The notes under the pieces: model-generated
Database searches by the model: none
Told to the model about the DNA's origin: nothing
What the model saw: only the letters and a program-made list of their open reading frames with translations
Translations under genes and position numbers: made by a program
Source of the DNA: Toxonevra muliebris
Lineage: Eukaryota; Arthropoda; Insecta; Diptera; Pallopteridae
Assembly: GCA_963691655.1 (NCBI GenBank)
Contig: CAVNUY010000026.1
Coordinates: 1-64,000, forward strand
Direction of reading: 5' to 3'
Length of the DNA: 64,000 bases
In this document: positions 30,352 through 41,600 of the stretch, one piece after another
Layout of the letters: every line of letters starts with the position of its first letter
Numbering within the stretch: position 1 is the first letter of the stretch

Positions 30352-31599
30352 TTGGAACTTATCGATCATAAGTTGTGGTGGCGCGGCACAAAATGGTTGA
30401 TGGACGATCAGGTAAACATCGCGTCTGAGGTGAAATTAAGCAATGATGAATTAAATTCAAATGCTCATGATACAACTCTCCATGGTGGCGCTCAACTCAT
30501 GCTTCAAAATCTTCGCAGCCGTTATTGGATTTTGAATGGAAGGCAAGCAGTCCGAAGCTACGTGCAAAATTGTGTCGTTTGTCGTCGACATCGAGGTGCA
30601 ACTATTCCACAACGGATGGCAGCGCTACCCAGGCAGCGGATCAATGTGGCTCGACCCTTCTTAGCATCCGGCGTTGACTATCGTGGCCCGTTTGTGGTAC
30701 GTGTAGGTACCAAACGGTCTCACACGACAGTCAAGACGTATTTGGCAATTTTTGTTTGCATGACAGCAAAGGCTGTTCACATTGAGGTCGTAGAAGATCT
30801 TTCATCGCAAGCATTCTTGGATGCATTTACGCGGTTTATCAGCAGACGTGGCCCATGTCAGGACCTCTACAGCGACAACGGTACAGCGTTCATTGGTGCC
30901 AACCGCTTATTGAAAGAGGACGTGGCAGCCTAGCAGAACGAAAATAACCAAAGGTCATTGGCGAGCCTGGGGACACACTGTCACTTTATTGTACCCAACG
31001 CCCCTCACCAAGGTGGACTCTGAGAGGCGGCGGTGAAGTCCGCAAAACACCACTTAGTTCGTCTTGTCGGTACCCAAGCAATGTGGCACAGTCAACTTCA
31101 AACGTTGGCGGCGCGCAGAGAGGCGTGTCTTAACTCGCGTCCGCTCACACCACTATATGACGATCCCAACGACAAACTGGCATTAACTCCAGGAGACTTC
31201 CTCATCGGTGCCCCACTACTTGCAGTTCCCGAAGCTGATGTTAGTACAATTCCAGCTAATCGCTTAAAGACCTGGCTCTGGGTGCGCCAGATACACCAAC
31301 ACTTCTGGAAACGCTGGAGTGATGAATATTTATCTACGCTGCAAACTCGTAATAAATGGCAGAAACGTTCGAGTGACGTGAAGGTAGGCGACATCGTTCT
31401 GGTCAAACACGAGAATCTGCCCCCGACAAATTGGCGCTTAGGGCGAGTAACTGCAGTGCATCCGGGCAGTGATGGATTGGTGAGTAATGTAACACTTCAA
31501 ACATCAAATGGCGTAATGACCCGGGCAGTGCAGAAACTCTGTCGACTTCTTGACCCTGAGGATTTCGAGTCCAGTGACTCGACCGGGCAGGATGTTTAG
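30352..31599 (+). pseudogene. BEL E integrase, two stretches around a small broken segment
   Basis: 30352-30933 holds the zinc-binding domain (HDTTLHGGAQLMLQNLRSRY, then CVVCRRHRG) and two catalytic acids (SGVDYRGPFVV and YSDNGTAFIGANR). After a stop at 30931-30933 the third acid lies near 31017-31030 (GGL, stop, EAAVKSAK), where a TGA replaces the tryptophan codon of the usual GGLWEAAVK. From 31033 to 31599 the BEL-specific C-terminal domain is open (LALTPGDFLIGAPLL, NWRLGRVTAVHPG, VQKLCRLL). Apart from those breaks it is well preserved, which agrees with low LTR divergence. Confidence 0.9.
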
Positions 31600-31826
31600 G
31601 ATTCCCACAATCTTGCTACAAAATCTTATTTAAATTTCATGCCATGTGGCAACACTATTTTTGCTTGTCATTTTTCTATTCTATTTTGGATTATTATAAT
31701 TTTGAGTTTCTTTGCACATTGTTCTGTGCGCACTTTTTCATACAGAATTTAATTGAATTAAAGTATTTTAAAACCTACATCTTGTGTTTCACTCAACTCA
31801 CAATTGAGATAGAAATATCTCAAACA
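31593..31826 (+). repeat. 3' LTR of element E
   Basis: 234 bp, TGTTTAGG...CTCAAACA. Its last two bases plus the next two (CAGC, 31825-31828) are the target that Gypsy element F duplicated. Confidence 0.95.
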
Positions 31827-31828
31827 GC

Positions 31829-32015
31829 TATAATGCAGCTCATAATGCACGCGTTTAATGCATCCATGTATTTATATTAATATTATACTACTAAATTACA
31901 ACCCTGTAACTTCGTGTAAAGATAGTGACGAACGATCCAAATAAAATGTAAAGTATCAGTTCTTGATCGACACTCAAAACTCAAAGATGTCTTTTACTAT
32001 GTTACTGGCATTATA
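31829..32015 (+). repeat. 5' LTR of Gypsy element F
   Basis: 187 bp. It lacks about 12 bp present in the 3' copy near its start (after aatgcacgcgt). The end ggcattata is followed immediately by the primer site. Confidence 0.95.
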
Positions 32016-32031
32016 TGGCGGCCGTGACGGC
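32016..32031 (+). other. Primer-binding site of element F (tRNA-Arg-like)
   Basis: TGGCGGCCGTGACGG differs at two positions from the tRNA-Arg-complementary site TGGCGACCGTGACAG known from 412/mdg1 elements. Confidence 0.65.
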
Positions 32032-33480
32032 AGAGCACATCGGCCATTTTAGTGATCAGTGGAAAAAATTAAATTATTAAAACTATTAAATATGACTGGC
32101 AAACTATTTAAAATAACTTAAATTACTTCAAAAAGTTAAAATAAAAAACAAAGAACTGAATAAAAGTGTAACATTTCTGAAAAAAAAGTGGAAATTTCTT
32201 TTGGAAAAAAAACTAATGGCGTCTCGGTAACGCATCGGCACTGTGACAAAGACAGTGGCGAAATTCATGGAAACATGTGGAAAAAATATTAAATAAACGG
32301 ATTGATGCGCAAAAAGAACAATAAAATACTACATTAAAATAAATATTTTTATAAAAATATGTTAATTTTGTGCATATAATACAAAAAAAAAAAAAAATTT
32401 GATATATAATGAAATATATAATGAAAAAAAAAAATGACTTAATGACGAGTGGAAAATAGGACACGCCATATTTTAAATATGAAAAAAAATATTTTTAATG
32501 AAGAACTTAAAGAAAATTATTCAAAATTAAATAAGTATAAAACAAATACATAAAATTTAAACGTGAACTCTAAAAAACTTGTGAAAAAAAAACAAAAAAG
32601 AGAAACTACCACCAAACATTTATAATTAATACAAATAAAAATAACAATTTCGAAAAAGTTAAGGTTCAAAAACGTGCAAAATCACCAAAAAGTAACAATA
32701 ATAGAAGAAAAATTGCAATTGCTAATTAAAGAATAAAACATGCAAAATGTTCAGTCAGTATATATTGAGGAAATAAGAAGTACAGTCATCACTCGAACTC
32801 TTATACATATGTACAATTAAAAATAAAAAATCTTAATAAATATGTATATATGTACAATTAAAAATATAAAATCTTAATAAATAACAACAATAACAACAGC
32901 TATGCATAATTTAAAAGTACAAAAACTACAAAACAAAAAATAATAAATTTTTGATAATATGCGTAAAGTCAGTACGCACTCATACATATATATGCGTCAA
33001 CTATATTAATTCGCATACATCACCTGATGCTAACATGCAATCAGCATCAACCAAATTACAACAAAAATATGAAAATTACACAACAGCGCATGGCAACAGG
33101 AACAAATGGAGACAGCATTACATGGAAACAGCAGCGCATAGAAACACCGCAAAAATTAAATGCAACAACAACAGTCGGTAACACAAAAACCAGCACAGTT
33201 ATTTTTAGTACTATTTTTAAATAAACTTTTTCAATGTACATATACATATAAATATATATTTTTTATAATAAGATGTATATGAATATGTAACTATATTTTT
33301 GAATTTTTATTATATTGAATTATATTTTCAAGGAATATTATTTGAAATATATTAATGCACATACCCAAAAAAAAAAAAAAAAAAAAAATAATAATATATA
33401 TAAACATATATATACCAACTTCTTTTCGTTGTTATTTCGTTAAAACCAAATTCAGTTGATAGTTTTTTTAATTAAAACTC
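32032..33480 (+). other. Long AT-rich leader of element F
   Basis: About 1.45 kb of non-coding, A-rich sequence with many homopolymers between the primer site and the gag ATG. A long leader is usual in the mdg1/412 group. No gene seen. Confidence 0.7.
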
Positions 33481-34790
33481 ATGAATACAAATGTACAAAC
33501 AAATACAAAATTTAACGAAGCAATATTTAAAGAAATTAAAAATGCATTTATAAAATGCACTAAACGCATACTTCAAAGTCGTCCGCTTTCAACTAACAAG
33601 GCTAAAGTAAATGAATACATTACATCACTTATTAACACATATAATAACATACTAACATATGCAAGAGGACAAATTTCAAACGACGCGACCAGAAAGAAAA
33701 TTGTGTATTGTAGAGAACTTTTGATTAAATGTTTTAAAAAATTAAATTGCAAAAATTAGAGTAAACGATATTGACTCTTTGTTATTAATACAAACGGATG
33801 TTTTTACTGATTCAGAATCAGACGAAGAATTTAGCGATGCTAAATCAAGTCAATCATTTCCTTTTGTGTTAAAGCGAAGCAATTCGTTACCGTCTTTACT
33901 ATCTTCAATTGTTCATTCAAATTTTGATAATCAAGCAATCAGCTCACCAAACATTGCTTTAAATTACAAAGATATTGAAATAATTAATGCAAAAATGGCT
34001 ACCATCGAGGAAAAAAAGGTTTCATTAGTATGTGCGCAGCAATTATTCGCGAAAACTATAATGGTGATCTGGTCACGTTAGAATCATTTATAGACAAAAT
34101 TAATTTAATATCTGAACTGACTGACGCAAATTTGACACCCACTTTTGTAGCATTTATCAAATCGAAATTGGAAAGTAAGGCTCGAGAAGCTTTGCCAACT
34201 ACTGTAGATTCTATTAATGATATAGTAGTAGGATTGCGTATGAGAATTAAACCCGACAATTCTAAAGTAGTGGCTGGAAAAATTGCTTCACTACAAGTCA
34301 GAAATGAGAATTTTTCAGATTTTGCGAAACAAATAGAACAGCTTTGAGACGCGCTGGAACGATCGTTAATTGTTGAAGGAATAACCCAAGCTAAGGCTCA
34401 TGAAATGGCAATTGAACAGACTGTGAACACTTGTAGATTAAATACCAAGTCTGATCTCGTTAAATCTATCCTAGCTTCGAGCACATTTACAAATTCAAAA
34501 GAAGTCGTGGCAAAACTTATTGTCGAACAGACTAATGAGCACAAAGAGAGACAGGTTTTAGGTTTTCGCACTTTTTCGTGGTACTAACTATCGAGCTAAT
34601 TCGAATTTTTACAACAACTATCAAGGTAATAGAAGCAACAACAGTGGCAAAAGAGGGTTTGGTTTCGGTAACAATAATAGCAAGCAATACAATAACAATA
34701 GAAATAATGTACCCCAGTATAATCAGGATTGCTTTGGTCGTTCGAGGAGTCCAAATATTCGCGCTTTAAACGCGAATGCCCCTTAGCAAC
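33481..34790 (+). pseudogene. Gag of Gypsy element F, frame-broken
   Basis: ATG at 33481 opens 92 codons of basic, helical sequence (EAIFKEIKNAFIKCTKRILQ) to a stop at 33757. After it, an acidic stretch (TDSESDEEFSDAKSSQSF) and, from about 34030 in a shifted frame, the gag core: ENYNGDLVTLESFIDKINLI, FVAFIKSKLESKAREAL, VAGKIASLQVRNENFSDFAK. Further stops lie at 34345 and near 34585. The tail is asparagine- and glycine-rich (NNYQGNRSNNSGKRGFGFGN), then NIRALNANAP. mdg1/412-type gag has the same N-rich tail and lacks a classical CCHC knuckle. Capsid function is inferred from family. Confidence 0.75.
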
Positions 34791-35238
34791 GATCGCTGGG
34801 GGAGGAAAATCAAGACAATTAAATTTAACAATCGCAAATAAGTCTGTCTACAGTTTAAATCTATCATATTCAGATTTTATTGAATTGAACTGTACAGATT
34901 CAAATAACTTGTGTACCTTTCTTGTAGACACACAAGCTGACTTTTCACTAATTAAATTATCAAATATTCTTGATAAGGCAAAAATAAATAATACAAACAA
35001 AATTAGTTTAACTGGTATAACACCAAATACAATTTTAACCTTGGGTTCAATCGATACAAATTTAATTGTTTCAAATTATTATATTCCAACCATTTTACAT
35101 GTTGTTGATGATGACTTTAACATACCATCTGACGGTATACTGGGTAAAGATTTTCTCAAATCAAATAAATGCAATATTAGTTATGAAACTAATACGATAT
35201 CAATTCTTTTCAAAAACGATGAACTTGAACTCCGATAA
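34791..35238 (+). pseudogene. Protease of Gypsy element F, DTQA active site
   Basis: The frame up to 35238 contains TFLVDTQADFSLIKLSNIL followed by SLTGITPNTILTLGSI and SDGILGKDFLKSNKCNISY, the standard order of an aspartic protease (active-site strand, flap region, ILG block). The usual DTGA reads DTQA here (codon caa). I am not sure whether this is a mutation or a variant shared by relatives. The frame stops at 35236-35238 before the reverse transcriptase. Confidence 0.8.
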
Positions 35239-37152
35239 TTCATGGAACTAAGTCCGAAGAATGTATAATTCCACCAAGGTGTGAAGTTTTCAGATTTTTC
35301 AATTTAGTCAAATCTTCAGAACCACTATTTGTAGATTCACAAGAGATTTGCGAAGGAGTATTTACAGCTAGGTGTATAGTCAACCCGTACAACACGGTCT
35401 TGCGTGTAATAAACACGACAAATGAATTTAAATGCGTTAACATTTGTAAGATTAAAACAGAGAAATTACATGACTACCATGTTTATACCATTAACAAGAT
35501 TAATACAAGTTCACCTAAACGTTTGTGTGAATTAAAAGCAATACTACAAAAGCAAATGCCAAGTCATTTATCCCACAAACTAATCCCATTGTGTAAAGAG
35601 TATTCGGATATTTTTGCGTTAAACGATGACCAAATGTCTGTTAACAATTTTTATGAGCAAAAACTTCGTTTGACCGACAGTTCACCAGTCTACATTAAAA
35701 ATTATCGATTACCATACTCATAAAGAGATGAGATCAACAAACAAGTTGACAATTTGTTGAAAAACAATTTAATTGAACCAAGTTATTCAAATTTCAATAG
35801 TCCCTTAATATTGGTACCAAAAAAGAGTTCAGATGGACAAAAAGCGTACAGAATGTGTGTAGATTTTCGAGCTGTTAACAAAAAATTAATTGCAGACAAA
35901 TTCCCACTTCCCCGTGTAGATGACATTTTAGATAATCTCGGAAGAGCTAAATTCTTTTCAACTATTGATTTATTCTCTGGGTTTCACCAGATACCGTTGC
36001 ATACAGATTCACGTGACATTACTTCGTTTAGTACAGATCAGGGAGCTTTTCGTTGGAAAGTATTGCCATTTAGATTAAACGTCGCTCCAAACTCATTTTC
36101 ACGAATGATGTCTATCGCATTCGCAGGTCTTTCGCCTAATCAAGCATTTTTATACATCGACGATGTTATCGTCGTTGGTTGCAGTGAGAAGCATCATTTA
36201 AAAAATTTATCATGTGTTTTTGACATTTGTAGGAAATTTAATTTGAAACTTAACCCAAAGAAATGTAATTTTTTTTCGTCCAGAGGTAACATTTCTAGGA
36301 CATAAATGTACTTTCAATGGTCTTTTGCCTGATGATACTAAAATACATGCAATAAATAAGTATACAACGCCAAATGACAAAGACGCGGTAAAACGTTTTG
36401 TAGCATTTGCGAATTATTATCGCAGATTCATTCCTAATTTTGCATCTTTAGCTGCACCTTTGAATCGTCGAGGTAGGAAAAATGTTCAATTCATTTGGGA
36501 TCAAGATTGCCAACAAGCTTTTGAAAGTCTAAAACTTGCATTGGTTTCACCACAACTGTTACAGTATCCAGATTTTAATAAAAAATTTATTGTAACTGTT
36601 GATGCTTCTGAAATTGGAATTGGTGCTGTGTTAAGTTAGGACACTAATGGTAATGACTTACCTATATGCTTTGCATCTAAGGCATTTAATAATGCAGAAC
36701 AGAAAAAACCAGTGATCGAATTAGAAATTCTAGCTATTCATTTCGCAATTAAACAATTTAGCCCATACATTTATGGTACTGATTTCATAGTGAAATCAGA
36801 CCACCGTCCTTTAGTTTATCTGTTTAATATGAAAGACCCTTCTTCAAAATTAACACGAATAAGACTTGAACTTTCAGAATATCAATTTAAATTTGAATAT
36901 ATTAAAGGCAAAAATAATGTTGCCGCTGACGCACTTTCACGCATTTCTACCGAAGAATTAAAAAATCCAAGTAACATTTTTGCAGCGACAACTCGAGCAA
37001 TGTCAAAGCAATTACTTGAGAGCAAAAAGCATGAAACAATAGCGCAGCAAAAAATCAGCGAAAACGTTAAATTTTCACATGACTTCAATAAAAACGTTGC
37101 AAAAATCAGATCTGATATAACAATAAATAATGAATACAAAATTTCTAATTAA
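35239..37152 (+). pseudogene. Reverse transcriptase and RNase H of Gypsy element F
   Basis: Reverse transcriptase: an N-terminal extension (LIPLCKEYSDIFALNDDQMS), a stop near 35721, then FNSPLILVPKKSSDGQKAYR, MCVDFRAVNKKLIADKFPLP and FFSTIDLFSGFHQIPLH. The active-site box is FLYIDDVIVVG (YIDD). A frameshift at about 36295 leads to FANYYRRFIPNFASLAAPLN and the RNase H domain: FIVTVDASEIGIGAVL, stop at 36637-36639, IELEILAIHFAI and FIVKSDHRPLVYLF; the catalytic acids are present. The linker then meets three in-frame stops within 37150-37182. The copy cannot make a full polyprotein but the domains are otherwise well kept. Confidence 0.9.
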
Positions 37153-37191
37153 ACATATTAAAGTGTACAATAAATTCAAAAAATACTATCT

Positions 37192-38451
37192 TTGAACTTT
37201 GTGAATGTTAACGAAACACTAAGTTTAGACGACGTGCTTTTGAGGCTTCAATCAACAACCAACAATCATAATATTCATACGATAGAATGGCCAAAAGATG
37301 ATATATTTTTTCAGTATTACACTATACAAACACTAAAAAACCATGGTATTAATACACTAACTACTTTAGAAATTGTATTAACAGAATCAATAGAGACAGT
37401 TTTAGATGAAGATAAAAAACAAAAACTAATGACTATTTATCACAATGATCCAATATCAGGAGGGCACTGTGGTATTAAAAAATTATACGCCAAATTAAGA
37501 ACAAAATATTATTGGAAATTCATGACAAAAGATATTGCAAAATTTGTTAGGCAATGTGAAAAATGCACAGTGAACAAAGTTAGACTTGGAAATAAAGAAC
37601 CATTAGTCTTAACCCCTACACCTGTAAAACCATTCGATATTGTCGTAATAGATACTATAGGTCCATTACCAGAAACGAGTTCAGGTAAAAAATATGCATT
37701 AACCCTAATGTGTGATTTAACAAATTATTTAGTTTCCATTTCGATTCCCGACAAAAGCGCAAGTACAATTGCTAGAGCAATTCTAGAAGATTTTATACTA
37801 GTTTACGGTACAATGAATTGTATTAAATCCGATTTAGGTACAGAATTTAAAAATGAGACATTATCTGAATTAAGTAAACTACTAAACATTAAACACAATT
37901 TCACTACAGCTCATCATCACGAGACAGTTGCAACAGTGGAGCGTAGTCACAGACTCTTCAATGCATACTTACGCGCATATATTGACGAAACTTTATCCGA
38001 CTGGGATGTTTATTTAAAATATTTTACATTTTTTCACAATACAACAACAAATACAGTATTTGATAACAAATTTACTCCTTACGAACTTATTTTCGGCAAA
38101 AATGCAATACTGCCACAACAGGTAAAAAAACAACAAATTGATCCTTTATACAATATAGATAATTATGCGAAAAAGGCAAAATACCGTCTACAAAAATCGC
38201 ACTTATTGGCAAACAATTTAATCAACAAACACAAAATACATAATAAAAACTTATTTGACAAATATGCCAAACCATTAACTTTAAATAATAACGATACAGT
38301 ACTGGTTCAAAAACAACCATACGACAAACACAAAAGCATTTACGAAGGCCCATACGTTGTTAAAAGCATCGATGGAGTCAATGTAACATTGTTTAACGAC
38401 ATAACCAAAAAAGAAAAAATAGTACATAAAAATAGAATAAGAAAATTATAG
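37192..38451 (+). CDS. Integrase of Gypsy element F, open frame
   Basis: Uninterrupted for about 419 codons, although it has no clear ATG and was probably part of the polyprotein. The zinc-binding domain (HNDPISGGHCGIKKLYAKLR, then CEKCTVNKV) comes first. The catalytic core has IVVIDTIGPLPETSSGKKYA, KSDLGTEFKNETLSEL and HHHETVATVERSHRLFN, which supply the two aspartates and the glutamate. The C-terminal part (VQKQPYDKHKSIYEGPYVV and KNRIRKL) resembles mdg1/412 tails. It would join element DNA to the chromosome. It is separated from RNase H by three stops, so it is probably not expressed from this copy. Confidence 0.9.
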   Translation: MNFVNVNETLSLDDVLLRLQSTTNNHNIHTIEWPKDDIFFQYYTIQTLKNHGINTLTTLEIVLTESIETVLDEDKKQKLMTIYHNDPISGGHCGIKKLYAKLRTKYYWKFMTKDIAKFVRQCEKCTVNKVRLGNKEPLVLTPTPVKPFDIVVIDTIGPLPETSSGKKYALTLMCDLTNYLVSISIPDKSASTIARAILEDFILVYGTMNCIKSDLGTEFKNETLSELSKLLNIKHNFTTAHHHETVATVERSHRLFNAYLRAYIDETLSDWDVYLKYFTFFHNTTTNTVFDNKFTPYELIFGKNAILPQQVKKQQIDPLYNIDNYAKKAKYRLQKSHLLANNLINKHKIHNKNLFDKYAKPLTLNNNDTVLVQKQPYDKHKSIYEGPYVVKSIDGVNVTLFNDITKKEKIVHKNRIRKL

Positions 38452-38546
38452 TGCATGACATTTATATCACTTTATACATATAAACAAACAAAAAACTAAT
38501 AATAATATAAATTTGTTTAAATGCCATAGTATAAAATATCCATTAT
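38452..38546 (+). other. 3' untranslated region of element F, first part
   Basis: AT-rich, ends at the LINE G target duplication; continues at 44589-44945. Confidence 0.7.
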
Positions 38547-38657
38547 AAACAAATACGTTAGGTTAGGTTAGGTTGGAGTGGCAGCCTTCTGCTTGAAAGC
38601 ACACTTAAGCACAAATTAGGCTCATTGTGATACCACAGTACGGCGCGACTCCCCCAT

Positions 38658-41600
38658 TTACGGAGTGGAGAACCATGAGGATTCCATAATGAATCTGGCT
38701 ATGTCCTTAATATTTACGGATGATAGCTCGGACAGACTAGTGAAGAAAGGTGAACCCAGGAGTTTTAGTCTCCTCCTGGCCAGGGATGGGCATTCGCACA
38801 TGAAATGAAGGACTGTTTCTTCCTCCTCCTCAGAGCCGCAGCCCCGACAGAAGTCATTGAATGGCAGTCCAAGTCTTGCAGCATGTCTCCCCATTATGCA
38901 GTGTCCCATGAGCACCGAAGTCGTTATGCTGATGGAGCTTCTGCTTAGGTTGAGTAGCTGTCTAGTACGTTTATTGTCCATAGTGGTCCATGTTAGCCTG
39001 GTAATACCACAGGTATGCTCCGCTACCCAGGATCTTTTTGCTTCCTCAAGGTAGTTTTGCTTAATGGCTAATTTAATAGACGTAAGAGGGACACCAATGG
39101 TGCAGGTAGGTGATATATCTGTAAGTTGCGAGCCCTGTTTTGCTAACTCGTCGGCATTGCAGTTACCTGAAATATTCATATGTCCAGGCACCCAATATAG
39201 GTGGACCTGAGAGTGACTCGACAAAATGTTGAGTGAAGATCGGCAGTCGAGAACAAGCTTTGATGTAGTGAAAACACCGGCAAGGGACTTGATTGCTGCT
39301 TGGCTGTCCGTGTAGATGCGGATACTCGTATCGAATGAATCGTTGCGAATAAGCCACTTGGACGCTTGATAGATAGCCATTACTTCCGCCTGAAAGACGC
39401 TGCAATGGTCAGGAAGTCGGAAAGAGAGTCTGAGATCTAGCTTACTAGAGAAGATGCCACAGCCGACTCTTTCCTCCGATTTGGATCCATCTGTATAGAT
39501 GTCAATTAAATTGTCAGTGACCACCTCGTCATTAACCCATTCCTCTCTACTGGGGATATGGGTGAAGAACGTGTGGTTTAAATTAGGGGTAGAGCAAATG
39601 TAGTCTACGTTAGTTGGTACGGACGTATCGTGGATTAAAATCTTGGCATGGCCCAGGTTTGACCGGGTCCAGCGAGTTAGGGCACTGAGTCTGACAGCAG
39701 AGCACTTAGCTTGTTGCTTGACCAGAAGTGAGGTTGGCAACCAATGAAGGATTGCGAAGAGAGCTTTCGTGGAGGTAGTACGGAGGGCCCCAGTAATCAA
39801 TATGGCTGCCGTTCTTCTAACCTTATCCAGTGGTTTAAGGTTGACCGCCTTTGAAGTAGCTGGCCACCAGAAGACGGATCCATAAAGAAGATTAGGCTCG
39901 ACCACTGCTGAATAGAGCCAGGAAGTGACTCGAGGTTGAAGACCCCATCTTGTTTCTAAAGCCCTCTTACAGCAGTAGAGAGCGCAAGAGGCTTTCCGTA
40001 CTCTCTCTGCTATGTTAGCTTTCCATTGAAGTTTAGGATCAAGAACAAGTCCTAAATATTTGACGCGCTTACTAAGACAAAGCGAGATACCATTAATTTT
40101 GGGTATTTTATACTTTCTAGTGAAAAGCATAACCTCTGTTTTGGCAGGATTAACATTAAGACCGAATTCACGGCACCAGTGAGACAGAATGCTAAGTGAG
40201 TGATTTAGCCGTTCTGAAAGAGTAGCAACGTATTTGCCGGATACTGCAATAGCAATGTCATCTGCATAAGCTATTATTTTGCAGCCGGTTTGATCTAATC
40301 TGTTTAGCAGTGTGTTCACCGCCAGATTCCAAATAAGAGGCGATAATACACCTCCTTGTGGTGTGCCCCTATTGACAACCTTTTTGACTTTATCATTTCC
40401 GATAGAGGAGCTGATGATACGTGTTTTAAGTAGTTGTCCTATAAATTTAACCAGATTAACATCAAGATTAAGATTTATTAAGGCATTAACGACAGCGTCG
40501 GGGCAGACATTGTTGAATGCCCCCTCGATATCGAGAAACACTGCAAGTGTGTACTCCTTGTTGGAAAGTGATTTCTCAACTTCCTCAATGAGTACATGTA
40601 GCGCTGTTTCCACAGACTTCCCTTTAGTATAGGCATGCTGTGATTTGGATAAAAGAGTGGGATTGATAGAGTTCCTGATATGAAAATCAAGAACCCTTTC
40701 TAATATTTTTAAGAGAAAGGAGGACAGACTGATCGGTCTGAAGTCCTTTGGGTTGATATGGGACGCCTTCCCTGCTTTGGGTATGAAGACTACACGAGCC
40801 TCTCTCCAGCTTTTGGGAATGTACGAAAATTTTAGGCAAGCATTATAAATTTGCAATAGCCATGATGTTACGTGTTCAGCCCCTTGCTGAATATCCGCGG
40901 GAATGATGCCATCTGGCCCTGGAGATTTGTAGGGGCTGAAGGATTTGATGGCCCACTTTAGAAGAGTGTCGGTCAATTGAAAAGGGGAGGTGTTACTTAA
41001 AAGATGATCGGTCACAGGAGGACTATGATCAACGAAGGTTTTACTCCCTGGAAAATGATTATACAGGAGGACCTCTAAGGTCTCGATCCCAGAATCAGTC
41101 CAGTGACCATCGGATTTCTGGATACAGTCGAGAGCCCTAGGGGTCGTATTCAAGAGTTTTCGAAGTCGGCTAGTCTCGGAGAAGCTTTCTATGCTACCAC
41201 AGAAGTTCCTCCAAGACGCCCTTTTAGCTTTCCTTATAGCGTACTTAAGTTCCCTTTGTTTAGATTTAAAGAGAAACCAGTCATTGAAAGCCTTGGCTCT
41301 ATTAAAGAGTCTTCTGCATACTTTTCGTAGCTCTGCAATTTCCGGGGTCCACCATAAAGGTTTAGTCTTACCTCTAGGTTTGGAGGAATTGCAAAAAAGA
41401 GCTGTAATGGAGTTTACCTCTCGATCAATATCGCAATGGTTATTTATAGTGGCTGGAGCAGGCTGTATGCCAGACTCGATAATGGCATGGAACTTTGTCC
41501 AGTCAGTATGCTTCCTATTGATGAGGCTAGTAGCACCTGCAGAGTCTGTAGGATCTAGTTTATCAATGGTGAAGTTAATGTAATTATGATCAGAAAAGGA

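Larger units (their letters stand above)
27030..31826 (+). mobile_element. BEL/Pao element E, complete ends, defective genes
   Basis: LTRs at 27030-27266 and 31593-31826 differ by about three substitutions and a 3-bp gap. The target duplication is gctac: the left copy is at 27025-27029, and the right copy at 45147-45151 is displaced because Gypsy element F inserted two bases inside it. Gag, protease, reverse transcriptase, RNase H remnant and integrase follow in BEL/Pao order, but several segments are deleted or frameshifted; total length is 4.8 kb. It lies within LINE H. Confidence 0.95.

Noticed and set aside
38452..38546. Envelope gene in Gypsy element F
   Set aside because: Integrase is followed by only a short untranslated region; no envelope-like frame before the 3' LTR.
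38556..38575. Telomeric TTAGG array
   Set aside because: Only two to three units and attached to the LINE end; explained by the LINE tail.
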